Below, piece by piece: positions 31,368-40,380 of a stretch of DNA of 64,000 nucleotides. This DNA is from Clostridium sp. CAG:452. Its GTDB lineage: Bacteria > Bacillota > Clostridia > TANB77 > CAG-508. The notes beneath the pieces are model-generated. The model had not been told where the DNA came from. It worked only from the letters and a program-made list of their open reading frames with translations, and searched no databases. Position 1 is the stretch's first letter, and every line of letters begins with the position of its first letter. Where the stretch lies: the NCBI GenBank assembly GCA_000434035.1, contig FR893524.1, positions 10,050 to 74,049 on the forward strand, read 5' to 3'. The translations under genes and the position numbers were made by a program.

Positions 31368-31734
31368 AGAAGAAGTAAATTTAATGTCGCCACTTGTTTG
31401 GGCTTATGTTGGAGATAGTGTTTATGAGTTATATATAAGAGAAAAACTTGTAAATGCAACAAATTTAAAACCACACAAATTACATATAGAAACAATTAAA
31501 TATGTAAAAGCCAAAGCGCAAGCGGATACATTAGAAAAAATAAAAGAATATTTAACGCAAGAGGAATTAGAAATTGTTAGAAGAACTAGAAATACTCAAA
31601 ATCATCATTTGCCTAAAAATGCGGATCCAACAGATTACATGTATGCTACGGCATTTGAAGGATTAATAGGATATTTATATTTGAGTGGACAAAAAGAAAG
31701 ATTAGATGAAATATTAAGTAAATGCATAAATTAA
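31357..31734 (+). CDS. mrnC: Mini-ribonuclease 3
   Basis: RNase III-like enzyme without an RNA-binding domain; matures 23S rRNA. The 125-aa protein has the catalytic helix PLVWAYVGDSVYELYIRE, KAQADTLEKI, and RRTRNTQNHHLPKNADPTDY followed by ATAFEGLIGYLYL with the second acidic residue. Start overlaps the rbgA end, indicating coupled translation. Ends at a terminator. Confidence 0.94.
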   Translation: MKSKEEVNLMSPLVWAYVGDSVYELYIREKLVNATNLKPHKLHIETIKYVKAKAQADTLEKIKEYLTQEELEIVRRTRNTQNHHLPKNADPTDYMYATAFEGLIGYLYLSGQKERLDEILSKCIN

Positions 31735-31741
31735 TATAATT

Positions 31742-31770
31742 AAACAGGCGACCATTGATCGCCTGTTTTT
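31742..31770 (+). terminator. Terminator after mrnC
   Basis: Stem AAACAGGCGA / TCGCCTGTTT, T-run. The GGCGACCA core resembles a widespread REP-type palindrome. Confidence 0.88.
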
Positions 31771-31817
31771 AAAACATTATATACTTTTTACTATTCACTC
31801 TTGCCATAAAACAAGTG

Positions 31818-31892
31818 TGGTGACCCCTACGGGAATCGAACCCATGATTCAGCCTTGAGAGGGCTGCGTCTTAACCGCTTGACCAAGGGGCC
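31818..31892 (-). tRNA. tRNA-Glu (anticodon CTC)
   Basis: Reverse strand: acceptor GGCCCCT, D loop AGCGGTTAAGA, anticodon stem CAGCC/GGCTG with loop CTCTCAA (anticodon CTC, reads GAG), T arm GGG-TTCGATT-CCC, encoded CCA. Standing alone against the direction of the genes around it. Confidence 0.93.
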
Positions 31893-31984
31893 AAATAAAC
31901 GTACACTTATTTATAACATTTTTTATATACATTGTCAACACAAAAAAAGGAATTTTATGTATTAAGAATACTCAAAAATTGTGG

Positions 31985-32013
31985 TTTACAATTATTGCAA
32001 TTTGTTATATAAT
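31985..32013 (+). promoter_or_regulatory. Promoter of lysS
   Basis: TTTACA (31985-31990), 17-bp spacer, TATAAT (32008-32013). Leader about 25 nt; no T-box or riboswitch. Confidence 0.75.
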
Positions 32014-32044
32014 ATTAAAATAAGTTTTTAAGGAGATGAAGCAT

Positions 32045-33541
32045 ATGGCAGAAAATATTGAAAATAACCAAGAACAATTAGATGAGAATCATTTAATAGC
32101 AATTAGAAAAGAAAAATTAAGAGAATTACAAGAACAAGGGAAAGACCCATTTAAAGTAACAAAATATAATAGAACACATTTAAGCCAAGAAATAAAAGAT
32201 AATTATGAAGAATTAGAAGGAAAAGACGTTTCTGTAGCAGGAAGAATAATGGCAAAAAGAATAATGGGGAAAGCATCTTTTTGTACTATTCAAGATGCAA
32301 AAGGAAAAATTCAAAGTTATGTTAGTATAAATGACTTAGGAGAAGAAAGCTATTCTGCATTTAAAACATATGATATAGGAGATATAATCGGAATAAAAGG
32401 ATTTGTATTTAAAACAAGAACAGAAGAAATTTCTGTACATGCAAAAGAAGTAGTACTTCTTACAAAATCTTTAAGACCACTTCCAGAAAAATTCCATGGA
32501 TTAACAGATAAAGAAGAAAGATATAGAAGAAGATATGTTGACCTAATAATGAATGAAGAAGCTAAAAGAGTTGCATTCTTACGTCCAAAAATTATTAGAT
32601 GTATACAAAACTTTATGGATGGAGAAGGATTTACAGAAGTTGAAACACCAGTATTAACAACACTTTTAACAGGTGCTTCTGCAAGACCATTTGTTACACA
32701 CCATAATGCACAAAATTTAGATATGTATCTTCGTATTGCATTAGAATTACCACTTAAAAGATTACTAGTAGGTGGAATGGAAGCTGTATACGAAATAGGT
32801 AGAGTATTTAGAAATGAAGGAATGGACTTAAAACATAATCCAGAATTTACATTAATGGAAGCTTATTTAGCATATTCTAATTTAGAGGGAATGATGGATT
32901 TAACTGAAAAAATGTTCCAAAAAATTGCAAAAGATGTAACAGGAAAAATGATATATAATTGGAGCGGAAATGAAATTAACCTTGAAGGACCATGGAAAAG
33001 AATTAGTATGACTGATGCAATTAAGGAACAAACAGGAATTGACTTTAAAAAGATTACAGATATAAATGAATGCTTAAAACTAGCAGAAGAACATAATATA
33101 GAACTAGAAGAACACGAAAAAACTTACGGACATATAATAAATGCATTCTTTGAAAAATATGTTGAAGAAACACTAATTCAACCAACATTTTTATACGGAC
33201 ATCCATTAGAAATATCACCACTTACAAAGAAAAATCCAGAAGACCCAAGATTTGTAGATAGATTTGAGTTATTTATAGCAGGAAAAGAATTTGCTAATGC
33301 ATACACAGAACTTAATGACCCAATTGATCAGCTAGAAAGATTTGAAGCTCAATTAAAAGAAAGAGAACTTGGAAATGATGAGGCAAATGATATAGATATG
33401 GACTTTATTGAAGCACTAGAATATGGTATGCCACCAGCAGGCGGAATTGGATACGGAATAGATAGATTATGCATGCTATTCACAGAAAGTGAATCAATAA
33501 GGGACGTAATATTGTTCCCAACAATGAAACCATTAGCATAG
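32045..33541 (+). CDS. lysS: Lysyl-tRNA synthetase, class II
   Basis: Charges tRNA-Lys. The 498-aa protein has an N-terminal OB-fold for the anticodon ([20 protein letters not shown]), then class II motif 1 (FTEVETPVL), motif 2 ([20 protein letters not shown]) and motif 3 ([13 protein letters not shown]). ATG 32045 is preferred to ATG 32036, which touches the AAGGAG binding site. Monocistronic. Confidence 0.96.
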   Translation: MAENIENNQEQLDENHLIAIRKEKLRELQEQGKDPFKVTKYNRTHLSQEIKDNYEELEGKDVSVAGRIMAKRIMGKASFCTIQDAKGKIQSYVSINDLGEESYSAFKTYDIGDIIGIKGFVFKTRTEEISVHAKEVVLLTKSLRPLPEKFHGLTDKEERYRRRYVDLIMNEEAKRVAFLRPKIIRCIQNFMDGEGFTEVETPVLTTLLTGASARPFVTHHNAQNLDMYLRIALELPLKRLLVGGMEAVYEIGRVFRNEGMDLKHNPEFTLMEAYLAYSNLEGMMDLTEKMFQKIAKDVTGKMIYNWSGNEINLEGPWKRISMTDAIKEQTGIDFKKITDINECLKLAEEHNIELEEHEKTYGHIINAFFEKYVEETLIQPTFLYGHPLEISPLTKKNPEDPRFVDRFELFIAGKEFANAYTELNDPIDQLERFEAQLKERELGNDEANDIDMDFIEALEYGMPPAGGIGYGIDRLCMLFTESESIRDVILFPTMKPLA

Positions 33542-33722
33542 AACATTTAAGTATTTTAATAAAACCTAATAAATTTTAAAAAAGCTGATATAAATAAGCT
33601 TCGCCTAGCCTTTACAAAATTTTAAAAGCACATATATTTTGGCTAAAAGGATACATAATTAATTTAGTCTAAAGTGGGTGGAACATATTTTGCAGAAATG
33701 ATTTAATATCAACACTTTATAG
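33542..33722. other. AT-rich spacer without a gene
   Basis: Nothing recognisable apart from a hairpin that begins at its right end (33723-33750, arms AGCAGATAATT / AATTATCCGCT followed by TTTT). Start of an eroded region extending to 34356. Confidence 0.5.
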
Positions 33723-33747
33723 AGCAGATAATTTTCAATTATCCGCT

Positions 33748-34112
33748 TTTATATGTAGATAAAACTAGCAAATACGGATTGGAATCTATTTCACATATTA
33801 AATATTTAATTAAAGCAAATAATAGTCAAATAACTGATTCAGAAATTGATACATTATTAGAAGATACAAGGCAAAAGAAAATAGTTATTACAGAAAAAGG
33901 AAAAAAATTCAAAAAGAATCTTTTGAAAAAGTACAAGAATTTGAAAAACGATTAAGTGATAGTTTAACATCAATATTTGTAACATTAGAAATTCAAAAGC
34001 TATTATGGTTATGGATCACGAAAAGATAATTGAAAGAGGAAATCATGAAGATTTAATGCGTGGGAAAGATCAATATTATCAATTATATACAGGAGCTTTT
34101 GAATTAGAATAA
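33748..34112 (+). pseudogene. Remnants of a MarR-type regulator and an ABC exporter
   Basis: From 33748 the frame reads LYVDKTSKYGLESISHIKYL and on to DTRQKKIVITEKGKK; after a slip in an A-run near 33905 it continues QKESFEKVQEFEKRLSDSLT, resembling the C-terminal half of a MarR regulator. At 34008-34112 the frame VMDHEKIIERGNHEDLMRGK and on to YTGAFELE, TAA, matches the end of an ABC multidrug-exporter ATPase. No starts or ribosome-binding sites. Probably a deletion fused two genes of a former MarR-ABC exporter operon. Confidence 0.65.
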
Positions 34113-34356
34113 ATTATTTAAAAGGAAATATATGAAGTTAAATGGCTTTAAAAACATATGTCTTTTGTGTTATAATATACTCTAGAAATTATAATTTATA
34201 AACGAAACTAATAAGTATAGAAAAATGGAAATGTTCTAGATATGGATATAAAAAGTTATATAAGACAAAAACATCAACAAGAATAAATATATTTGATTTC
34301 TTGACAAAGTAATAAAAATTTAATTAGTAACTATCTATATATCTTGGAGGTGTGAT

Positions 34357-35364
34357 ATGAAAAAATTATATATAATAACTGGTGCAAATGGTTTTCTAGG
34401 AAATAATATAATAAGAAAATTAGAACAAAATAGTGAAAATGAAATAAGAGCACTTGTATTACCTAATGATTCTATAAAGGCATTGGATAACTTGAATTGT
34501 AAAATTTATTATGGAGATGTTACTAAAAAGAAAAGCTTATCATCAGTTTTTGAAAATATTGATGGAAAAGAAGTTTATGTAATACATTGTGCAGGAGTTG
34601 TATATATAAAATCTAAATATAACCCAATTGTATATGATGTTAATGTTAATGGCACAAAAAATATTGTAGACAAAGTTTTAGAAATAGATGCAAAACTTAT
34701 TTATGTAAGTAGTGTACATTCAATTACCGAAAAGCCTAATAATGAAACAATAACAGAGATTACTAACTTTGATTCTGAAAAAGTAGTAGGATTATATGCA
34801 AAAACAAAGGCAGAGGCAGCAAAATATGTTATTGATGCAATAAAAAATAAGAATCTAAATGCTTGTATTATTCATCCTTCTGGAATTATTGGACCAAATG
34901 ATTATGGGAATAGCCACTTAACACAATTAATAAAAGAAGTAGCGACAGGAAAACTCTTTGCTTGTGTAAAAGGAGGGTATAATTTTGTAGATGTTAGAGA
35001 TGTGGCAGATGGTATTATTAGTGCTTGTGATAAAAATAATAGAGGAGAATGTTATATTTTATCTAATAAATATATTACAATAAAAGAATTGACTGATTTT
35101 GTTTGTGATTTAGAGGAGAAAAAAAGAATTAAGATAGTGTTACCACTATGTTTGGCAGAATTAGTAGCTCCAATTTGTGAACTATATTATAATATAAAAA
35201 AGCAAACTCCATTATTTACAAAATATTCTCTATATACATTATCTTCTAATTCTAATTTTAGCAATGAAAAGGCTAAAAAAGAATTGGAGTATAAAAATAG
35301 AGATATGAAGGATACAATTAAAGACACAATAAAATGGTTAAAAAGGATGAATTATATTAAATAA
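34357..35364 (+). CDS. NAD-dependent epimerase/dehydratase family protein
   Basis: Extended short-chain dehydrogenase of 335 aa. NAD(P)-binding glycine motif TGANGFLGNNII (residues 7-18), GDVTKK, HCAGVVY, VSSVHSI, catalytic Tyr-x3-Lys in GLYAKTKAEA, IIHPSGIIGPNDYG, and NFVDVRDVADGI. Similar to dihydroflavonol-reductase-like and NAD-sugar epimerases; the substrate cannot be told. It is the only intact gene in the eroded 33.5-35.4 kb stretch and has an unusually clear GGAGGTG binding site. Confidence 0.87.
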   Translation: MKKLYIITGANGFLGNNIIRKLEQNSENEIRALVLPNDSIKALDNLNCKIYYGDVTKKKSLSSVFENIDGKEVYVIHCAGVVYIKSKYNPIVYDVNVNGTKNIVDKVLEIDAKLIYVSSVHSITEKPNNETITEITNFDSEKVVGLYAKTKAEAAKYVIDAIKNKNLNACIIHPSGIIGPNDYGNSHLTQLIKEVATGKLFACVKGGYNFVDVRDVADGIISACDKNNRGECYILSNKYITIKELTDFVCDLEEKKRIKIVLPLCLAELVAPICELYYNIKKQTPLFTKYSLYTLSSNSNFSNEKAKKELEYKNRDMKDTIKDTIKWLKRMNYIK

Positions 35365-35410
35365 CACAAATTGTATGATTAAAATCAAAATATTAGTTAT
35401 GTACAGTAAA

Positions 35411-35446
35411 TGTTAAAAGTCTTTGACAAAGTTCCAAAGACTTTTG
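35411..35446 (+). terminator. Hairpin after the epimerase gene
   Basis: AAAGTCTTTG and CAAAGACTTTT arms around a nine-base loop, lying between the epimerase-like gene and the XRE gene. T-run short; could instead be an operator. Confidence 0.5.
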
Positions 35447-35498
35447 GTAGAGGTTTTACAGTAACACTTATATAATTGTATGTGAAAGGGGGAAGAAT

Positions 35499-36062
35499 AT
35501 GAAATTAGGAGAAAATATTTTTAAATTAAGAAAAGACTTAAAACTTTCGCAAGAACAATTAGCAGAAAAAGTTGATGTCACAAGGCAAACAATATCGAAT
35601 TGGGAGTTAGGTGAAACATCTCCAAATCCAGAGCAATTAAAATTACTATCTAAAACATTAAATGTTAGCATTGATGAGTTACTAAATAATGATATTAAAT
35701 CAGTAATGGTTGAAAAAATTAGTAACACAGAAAAACTTGTAGAAATAATAATAAAGATTTTAAAAGGAATTGGGATTCTATTTATTGTGTTTTTAATTGT
35801 TACTTCTATTTTAATATTTATGTTTGGGGCTGAAAAAAAAGAACCAGCAGAAGAGTCAAGTCAAACTATTCATCTTAATTGCAAATTAAATGATAAAGAA
35901 TATAGCTATCTCATAGAAATAGATGAAAATGGTGATATAGTAGAGGCTGGTGGTAGTGAATATATTCAAAATATTGTTAAAGATAAAGAATTTAAAAAAG
36001 GTAAAATATTAGTAGAATACATAGAATCATACTTTAAAGATAATGGTGGTAGTTGTAGATAA
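35499..36062 (+). CDS. XRE-family regulator with membrane segment, probably C-terminally truncated
   Basis: The 187-aa protein has an N-terminal Cro/C1 helix-turn-helix (ENIFKLRKDLKLSQEQLAEK, RQTISNWELGETSPNPEQL), one membrane helix (about residues 85-108) and an extracytoplasmic domain. The sequence after its TAA continues the same domain in the +1 frame as far as 36366, so the present stop is most likely caused by an indel in the GGTGGTAG run near 36044. Repressor part intact. RBS GGGGGAAG. Confidence 0.8.
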   Translation: MKLGENIFKLRKDLKLSQEQLAEKVDVTRQTISNWELGETSPNPEQLKLLSKTLNVSIDELLNNDIKSVMVEKISNTEKLVEIIIKILKGIGILFIVFLIVTSILIFMFGAEKKEPAEESSQTIHLNCKLNDKEYSYLIEIDENGDIVEAGGSEYIQNIVKDKEFKKGKILVEYIESYFKDNGGSCR

Positions 36063-36366
36063 TAAGAAAACAGGAAAGTGAATATTTCATAATCCAGATA
36101 AAGACATAAAAATAGTTGAATCAAAAGCAAGTCAAATAGAATTTGAAGATTTTAGTAATGGCGATATTACTCTTAAAAAGCCAAAGGGATGAAAAGTCAT
36201 TACAGTAGGAACTAAAGATCAGTATGCAATTAGAGTATATGATACTGAAACCAATGAAATATATAAAGCATATAATAGATTCACAGATGATTATGATGGT
36301 GAAAGATATAAACCTATAACAGATGATATGTACACAGAAAAAACAAGTGTATATATAGAAAAATAA
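36040..36366 (+). pseudogene. Broken C-terminal part of the XRE membrane regulator
   Basis: Continues the preceding protein in the +1 frame: VVVVDNKKTGK, TGA, IFHNPDKDIKIVESKASQ and on to LKKPKG, TGA, KVITVGTKDQYAIRVYD, ending TSVYIEK, TAA. Both in-frame TGA codons stand where Trp would fit (G-K-W-I, K-G-W-K). One indel plus two TGG-to-TGA changes is a usual decay pattern; see the findings for the alternative. Confidence 0.65.
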
Positions 36367-36386
36367 TAATAAAAACATTAGTATAA

Positions 36387-36413
36387 AAATCCCCCAGTAT
36401 AACTGGGGGATTT
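36387..36413 (+). terminator. Terminator
   Basis: Stem AAATCCCCCAG / CTGGGGGATTT. It is followed at 36420-36465 by two more palindromes (GGCCTATAAGGCC and CTGACGC...GCGTCAG). Confidence 0.8.
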
Positions 36414-36506
36414 CCATATCGGCCTATAAGGCCTTGATACTAGCTGACGCTGAAGCGTCAGCAGTTTGACAGCTTACGCCACTTTCGTTTGCGTTTTTAT
36501 TACTTA

Positions 36507-36615
36507 CTACCCTTTGAAAGGGTCTCTATATTCCTTTATTGCTATTTGATCTGATATCATATCTTCTTTTAGCTGATTTGCTACATATGATTCTAGTTAT
36601 TTTGCTAAACGTGAT
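36507..36615 (-). pseudogene. Reverse-strand gene remnant
   Basis: Reads SRLAK, TAA, LESYVANQLKEDMISDQIAI and KEYRDPFKG, TAG. The tail is clearly protein-like but truncated and interrupted. Family not recognised. It sits beside several palindromes (36420-36465), suggesting a rearranged junction. Confidence 0.45.
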
Positions 36616-36921
36616 TGTATAGAAATAACTGCTACATATACTCAAAATACTTTTAAAGGTGATGGAATTGTACTAAAACTAAATGCTAATGGCGGTAAAA
36701 TAGATGGTAAAGAATATAATAGTTATGACTACATAGGAGGGGACAATTCAGGAACATCCATGTCACTTCTACAATATATGCCTGTGAGAGAAGGATATAC
36801 TTTTAATGGCTCAAATCCAAAAACAGGTGACAATGTAATGCTTTATGTAGCAATAGCAAGTATGTCAATAATAGGACTTGGAGCAACAACAATAGTTGCA
36901 AAAAAGAAAAAAATGAACTAA
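36600..36921 (+). pseudogene. Remnant of a wall-anchored surface protein
   Basis: Frame reads FAKRDCIEITATYTQNTFKG, then a stretch like an InlB-type beta repeat (LNANGGKIDGKEYNSYDYIG and PVREGYTFNGS), then NPKTGDNVMLYVAIASMSII and GLGATTIVAKKKKMN, TAA: a sorting-signal-like NPKTG motif, hydrophobic segment and basic tail. No start. A natural substrate type for the sortase at 20744, now decayed. Confidence 0.65.
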
Positions 36922-36931
36922 AAAAATACTA

Positions 36932-36966
36932 CAAAAGAGGGGACTAGAATTTTCTAGTTCTCTTTT
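36932..36966 (+). terminator. Terminator
   Basis: AAAAGAGGGGACTAGAA / TTCTAGTTCTCTTTT stem following the surface-protein remnant. Confidence 0.8.
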
Positions 36967-36987
36967 AAAAATAAAGGGAGCGATTAT

Positions 36988-37491
36988 ATGGCAGGAAAAA
37001 GAGCTAAAACTAAAAAGAGAGTAAAGCTAAATAAAAAGCAGTTAAGTACCATAGGTGTTCTAATATTGATAATAGCTGTTATATTTATAATTATAATGAT
37101 ATTCAAACCTGTTAATGTAGGGAAAATAAACAAAGAAGGTAAAGCGGAATATATAGAACGTGTTGCAAATGTAACAAAATATCCAGACAAAAAAATTGTA
37201 GAATTTAAAAACGATTATGAACTAATAGATAATGGAATAATAACAACCGAAATCTATGAAAAGTTAAAAAATAATGATAATATCTACAATCTAACTGTAA
37301 CAGAATATTTAAGATTAGGAGATATATCATCAAAAGAAAGCTACAATATAAACAAAGCAATACAAACAGGAGTAGTAAAAGAGAACACAATATATGCAGA
37401 TTATTTTGCAAAAACTTGTGGATTTAAAAACAAAAAAGAATTATTAAAATATACGAAGGCTGTATTTAAACTAGCTGATAAAGAAAAATAA
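36988..37491 (+). CDS. Single-pass membrane protein of unknown function (167 aa)
   Basis: Basic N-terminus (MAGKRAKTKKRVKLNKKQL), one membrane helix (residues about 22-41, VLILIIAVIFIIIMIFK), then an outside domain of about 125 aa with no recognised motif (ends FKLADKEK). RBS AAGGGAG. The topology places the C-terminal domain outside the cell. Confidence 0.72.
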   Translation: MAGKRAKTKKRVKLNKKQLSTIGVLILIIAVIFIIIMIFKPVNVGKINKEGKAEYIERVANVTKYPDKKIVEFKNDYELIDNGIITTEIYEKLKNNDNIYNLTVTEYLRLGDISSKESYNINKAIQTGVVKENTIYADYFAKTCGFKNKKELLKYTKAVFKLADKEK

Positions 37492-37570
37492 AAATAGAAT
37501 TAGATTGTATTTTGTGTTTTGAGATGATGAATAAAAATGGTATACTAGCAAAAATACTACTTGTAAACAA

Positions 37571-37599
37571 TTGAAATTTTTTTAAAAATGTGGTATAGT
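37571..37599 (+). promoter_or_regulatory. Promoter upstream of the M50 protease
   Basis: TTGAAA (37571-37576), 17-bp spacer, TATAGT (37594-37599); leader about 170 nt, in which I see no known riboswitch. Confidence 0.6.
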
Positions 37600-37775
37600 A
37601 TGAAAGGTAAAAAAATTAGATGATTTAAATATTTATTGTTTGATAAAATTTAATGAGATTTAATAAATTTTGTGGGGTAGCATTGAAAAAGCACTTTTTG
37701 ATTTGTTTAAAAAATATATGCTTAATATACATGGAGCATAGAACAAATTGAATAGGGATGAGAAAAGAGGAAAAT

Positions 37776-38525
37776 ATGTTTAATTTTTCATTTGATAAAA
37801 GAACAATTACTATAATTTTAGTTGTTATGCTAGCATTATGGTTAGTAAGTAGTGGAACAGCAGGAGTTTTAAATCTGCTATTAACTGTACCAGGAGTATT
37901 AATAGCAATTACATTTCATGAATTTGCACATGCGTGGACTGCTGTAAAATTGGGAGATGATACTCCTAAAAGACAAGGGAGACTTAGCTTAAATCCATTT
38001 AGTCACATGGATCCAGTAGGAATTATACTTTTAATCGTTGCAGGATTTGGATGGGGTAAACCAGTAGAAATAGATCCAAGAAATTTTAATGGTAAATATT
38101 CATTATCAAAGGCAGAAGCAATAGTTGCGGCAGCAGGTCCTATAATGAACTTTATATTAGCATTTGTATTTATGATTATATACTATGCTTTATTTGCCGC
38201 AACAAATGCTTTAGCAGGACTTTCTATTATGTGGCAAAACGTAATAAATTATATAATACTTTATACAATAAGTATTAATATAGGCTTAGGAGTGTTTAAC
38301 TTAATACCATTACCACCACTTGATGGATCAAAAGTATTAATGCACTTTTTGCCAGCAAAAGGTAAAGAATGGTTTTATAATAATCAACAAATATTTTATG
38401 TAGTATTTTTATTAATTTGGATTACAGGATTATCAAGTGTGATATTACAACCAGCATTTACAGCAGTGTATGCGGGAATTAGATGGGTTGTAGAAAAACT
38501 ATTTAGACTGTTATCATTAATATAA
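37776..38525 (+). CDS. Site-2 protease family (M50) membrane metalloprotease
   Basis: Multi-pass membrane protein of 249 aa. The zinc motif H-E-x-x-H is in TFHEFAHAWTAVKLGD, followed by GRLSLNPFSHMDPVGIILL and, in a later helix, NLIPLPPLDGSKVL with the third zinc ligand Asp. This is the short Rv0359/YwhC-like group without PDZ domain. The substrate is unknown. ATG 37776 with GAGG is preferred; ATG 37758 is a less likely start. Confidence 0.92.
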   Translation: MFNFSFDKRTITIILVVMLALWLVSSGTAGVLNLLLTVPGVLIAITFHEFAHAWTAVKLGDDTPKRQGRLSLNPFSHMDPVGIILLIVAGFGWGKPVEIDPRNFNGKYSLSKAEAIVAAAGPIMNFILAFVFMIIYYALFAATNALAGLSIMWQNVINYIILYTISINIGLGVFNLIPLPPLDGSKVLMHFLPAKGKEWFYNNQQIFYVVFLLIWITGLSSVILQPAFTAVYAGIRWVVEKLFRLLSLI

Positions 38526-38589
38526 GAGTATAATTTACACCTCGCACTTTATTATAAAATAAAAAACATATAATTAAGGAAATGAAAAA

Positions 38590-39622
38590 ATGAAAGATAT
38601 ATTAACTTTAGGAATTGAATCAAGTTGTGACGAAACTTCCGTATCAGTTGTAAAAAATGGTAGGAAAGTTCTTTCTAATGTAATAAATTCACAAATAGAC
38701 ATACATACAATTTATGGTGGCGTAGTGCCAGAAATTGCTTCAAGATGTCACACAGAAGTTATTAATCAAATAACAAAACAAGCTTTAAAAGAAGCAAGTT
38801 GCACAATGAATGATATAGATGTTATAGCATGTACATATGGACCAGGACTAGTGGGAGCTTTATTGGTAGGAGTTTCTTATGCAAAAGGATTAGCATTTGC
38901 AAATAACAAGCCATTAGTAGGTGTAAATCACATAGAAGGACATATTGCAGCAAACTATATAACTCATAAGGAGTTAAAACCACCATTTTTGTGTTTAATG
39001 ATGTCTGGAGGAAATACACAAATTGTGCATGTAAAGGATTATTGTACATTTGAAGTTTTAGGAAAAACAAGAGATGATGCAATAGGTGAGGCTTTTGATA
39101 AAGTGGCAAGAGTTGTAGGCCTTCGGTTATCCAGGTGGACCAAAAGTAGATAATCTTGCAAAACAAGGAAAAGCAAATATAGAATTACCAAAAACACATT
39201 TTGATAATATGGATTTTAGCTTTAGTGGAATAAAAACAGCAGTTATAAATTTGAACCATAAGGATCCTAATATAAATAAAGCGGATTTATGCGCAAGTTT
39301 TGAAAAAACAGTTACAGAAATACTAATAGAGAATACAAAAAAATCTATAAATTATATTAAAAATACTGTATGGGTGGACAATCCTGACCGCCAACAAAAT
39401 TATCCAATTAAATTGGCACTAGCTGGTGGAGTATCTGCAAATTCATATATAAGAAATGAATTTGCAAAATTAGAAAAAGAGCAAAATATAAAAATATATT
39501 ATCCAGAATTAAAATTATGTACAGACAATGCAGCAATGATAGCTTCTGCAGGATATTACAATTATTTAGCAGGTAATTTATCAGATTTTACATTAAATGC
39601 AGTACCAAATTTAAAATTGTAA
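38590..39622 (+). CDS. tsaD: tRNA threonylcarbamoyladenosine transferase TsaD, read through one +1 frameshift
   Basis: Makes the t6A37 base in ANN-decoding tRNAs with TsaB, TsaE and TsaC; essential in most bacteria. Two frames join to 343 aa, normal for Tsa[15 protein letters not shown], iron-binding [31 protein letters not shown], skip C39124, [26 protein letters not shown], and [10 protein letters not shown]. The in-frame codon at the break is CGG; the +1 codon GGT is the first Gly of the nucleotide-binding G-Y-P-G-G motif. Unshifted, TAA stops the frame nine codons on. RBS AAGGAAATG. Confidence 0.93.
39124..39126 (+). other. CGG +1 frameshift site (tsaD)
   Basis: Frame before: GTA GGC CTT CGG TTA. 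Frame after: CTT, skip C, GGT TAT CCA GGT GGA CCA, i.e. G-L-G-Y-P-G-G-P. Confidence 0.75.
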
Positions 39623-39645
39623 TTTAGATAATAAAGGAGGAAGAA

Positions 39646-40341
39646 ATGGCAATATACGCAATATCAGATTTGCATTTATCTTTTGGAAACAACAAACCAA
39701 TGGATATATTTGGCGTAAATTGGGAAAATCATACAGAAAAAATAAAAACAGACTGGCTAAAAAAAGTAAAAAATGATGATTTAGTATTATTGCCAGGTGA
39801 CTTTTCATGGGCTATGTATTTACAAGATACATACCAAGATTTTGAATATTTGCACAACCTGCCAGGAAAAAAGCTACTGCTAAAAGGAAATCATGACTAT
39901 TGGTGGACTACATTAAAAAAAATGAGAGAATATCTTAAAGAAAATGAATTTGAAAACATAGATTTTATATATAATAATAGTTATTTATTTGAAGACAAGA
40001 TAATAGTGGGAACAAGAGGATGGCAAGATGATGATAATACACAAGATAAAAAAATATTAAAAAGAGAAAATATAAGATTAGAACTATCAATAAAAGATGG
40101 AATAGAAAAATACGGAGAAGACAAAGAAATTATAGTGTGTATGCATTATCCGCCATTCAACAATTACAAAGAAAGTGAAATGAATTTTATAGCTACCATG
40201 AAAAAGTACAATGTGAAAACTTGCATATATGGACATTTGCACGGAGAAGCTGGAAAAGAAGCAAAACAAGGGAAAATAGACGGAATAGATTTTAAATTAG
40301 CAAGTTGTGATCAAGTTGAATTTAAATTGCAAAAAATATAA
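39646..40341 (+). CDS. Metallophosphoesterase
   Basis: Calcineurin-like phosphoesterase of 231 aa. Metal-binding motifs in order: ISDLHLSF (D-x-H), LLPGDFSWA (G-D), LKGNHDYWW (G-N-H-D), VCMHYPPFN (H) and YGHLHG (G-H-x-H). Likely a cytosolic phosphodiesterase; the substrate cannot be inferred. Follows tsaD at 23 bp and is probably cotranscribed. Confidence 0.92.
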   Translation: MAIYAISDLHLSFGNNKPMDIFGVNWENHTEKIKTDWLKKVKNDDLVLLPGDFSWAMYLQDTYQDFEYLHNLPGKKLLLKGNHDYWWTTLKKMREYLKENEFENIDFIYNNSYLFEDKIIVGTRGWQDDDNTQDKKILKRENIRLELSIKDGIEKYGEDKEIIVCMHYPPFNNYKESEMNFIATMKKYNVKTCIYGHLHGEAGKEAKQGKIDGIDFKLASCDQVEFKLQKI

Positions 40342-40344
40342 AAG

Positions 40345-40380
40345 AAAAAATGTATGAGATTGCTCTCATACATTTTTTTC
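40345..40380. terminator. Bidirectional terminator between convergent genes
   Basis: AAAAAATGTATGAGA / TCTCATACATTTTTT with T-runs on both strands. Confidence 0.9.

Noticed and set aside
36100..36920. Genome-wide use of TGA as tryptophan
   Set aside because: All intact genes read through with the standard code and use TGG for Trp; the only Trp-like TGA codons occur in broken genes.
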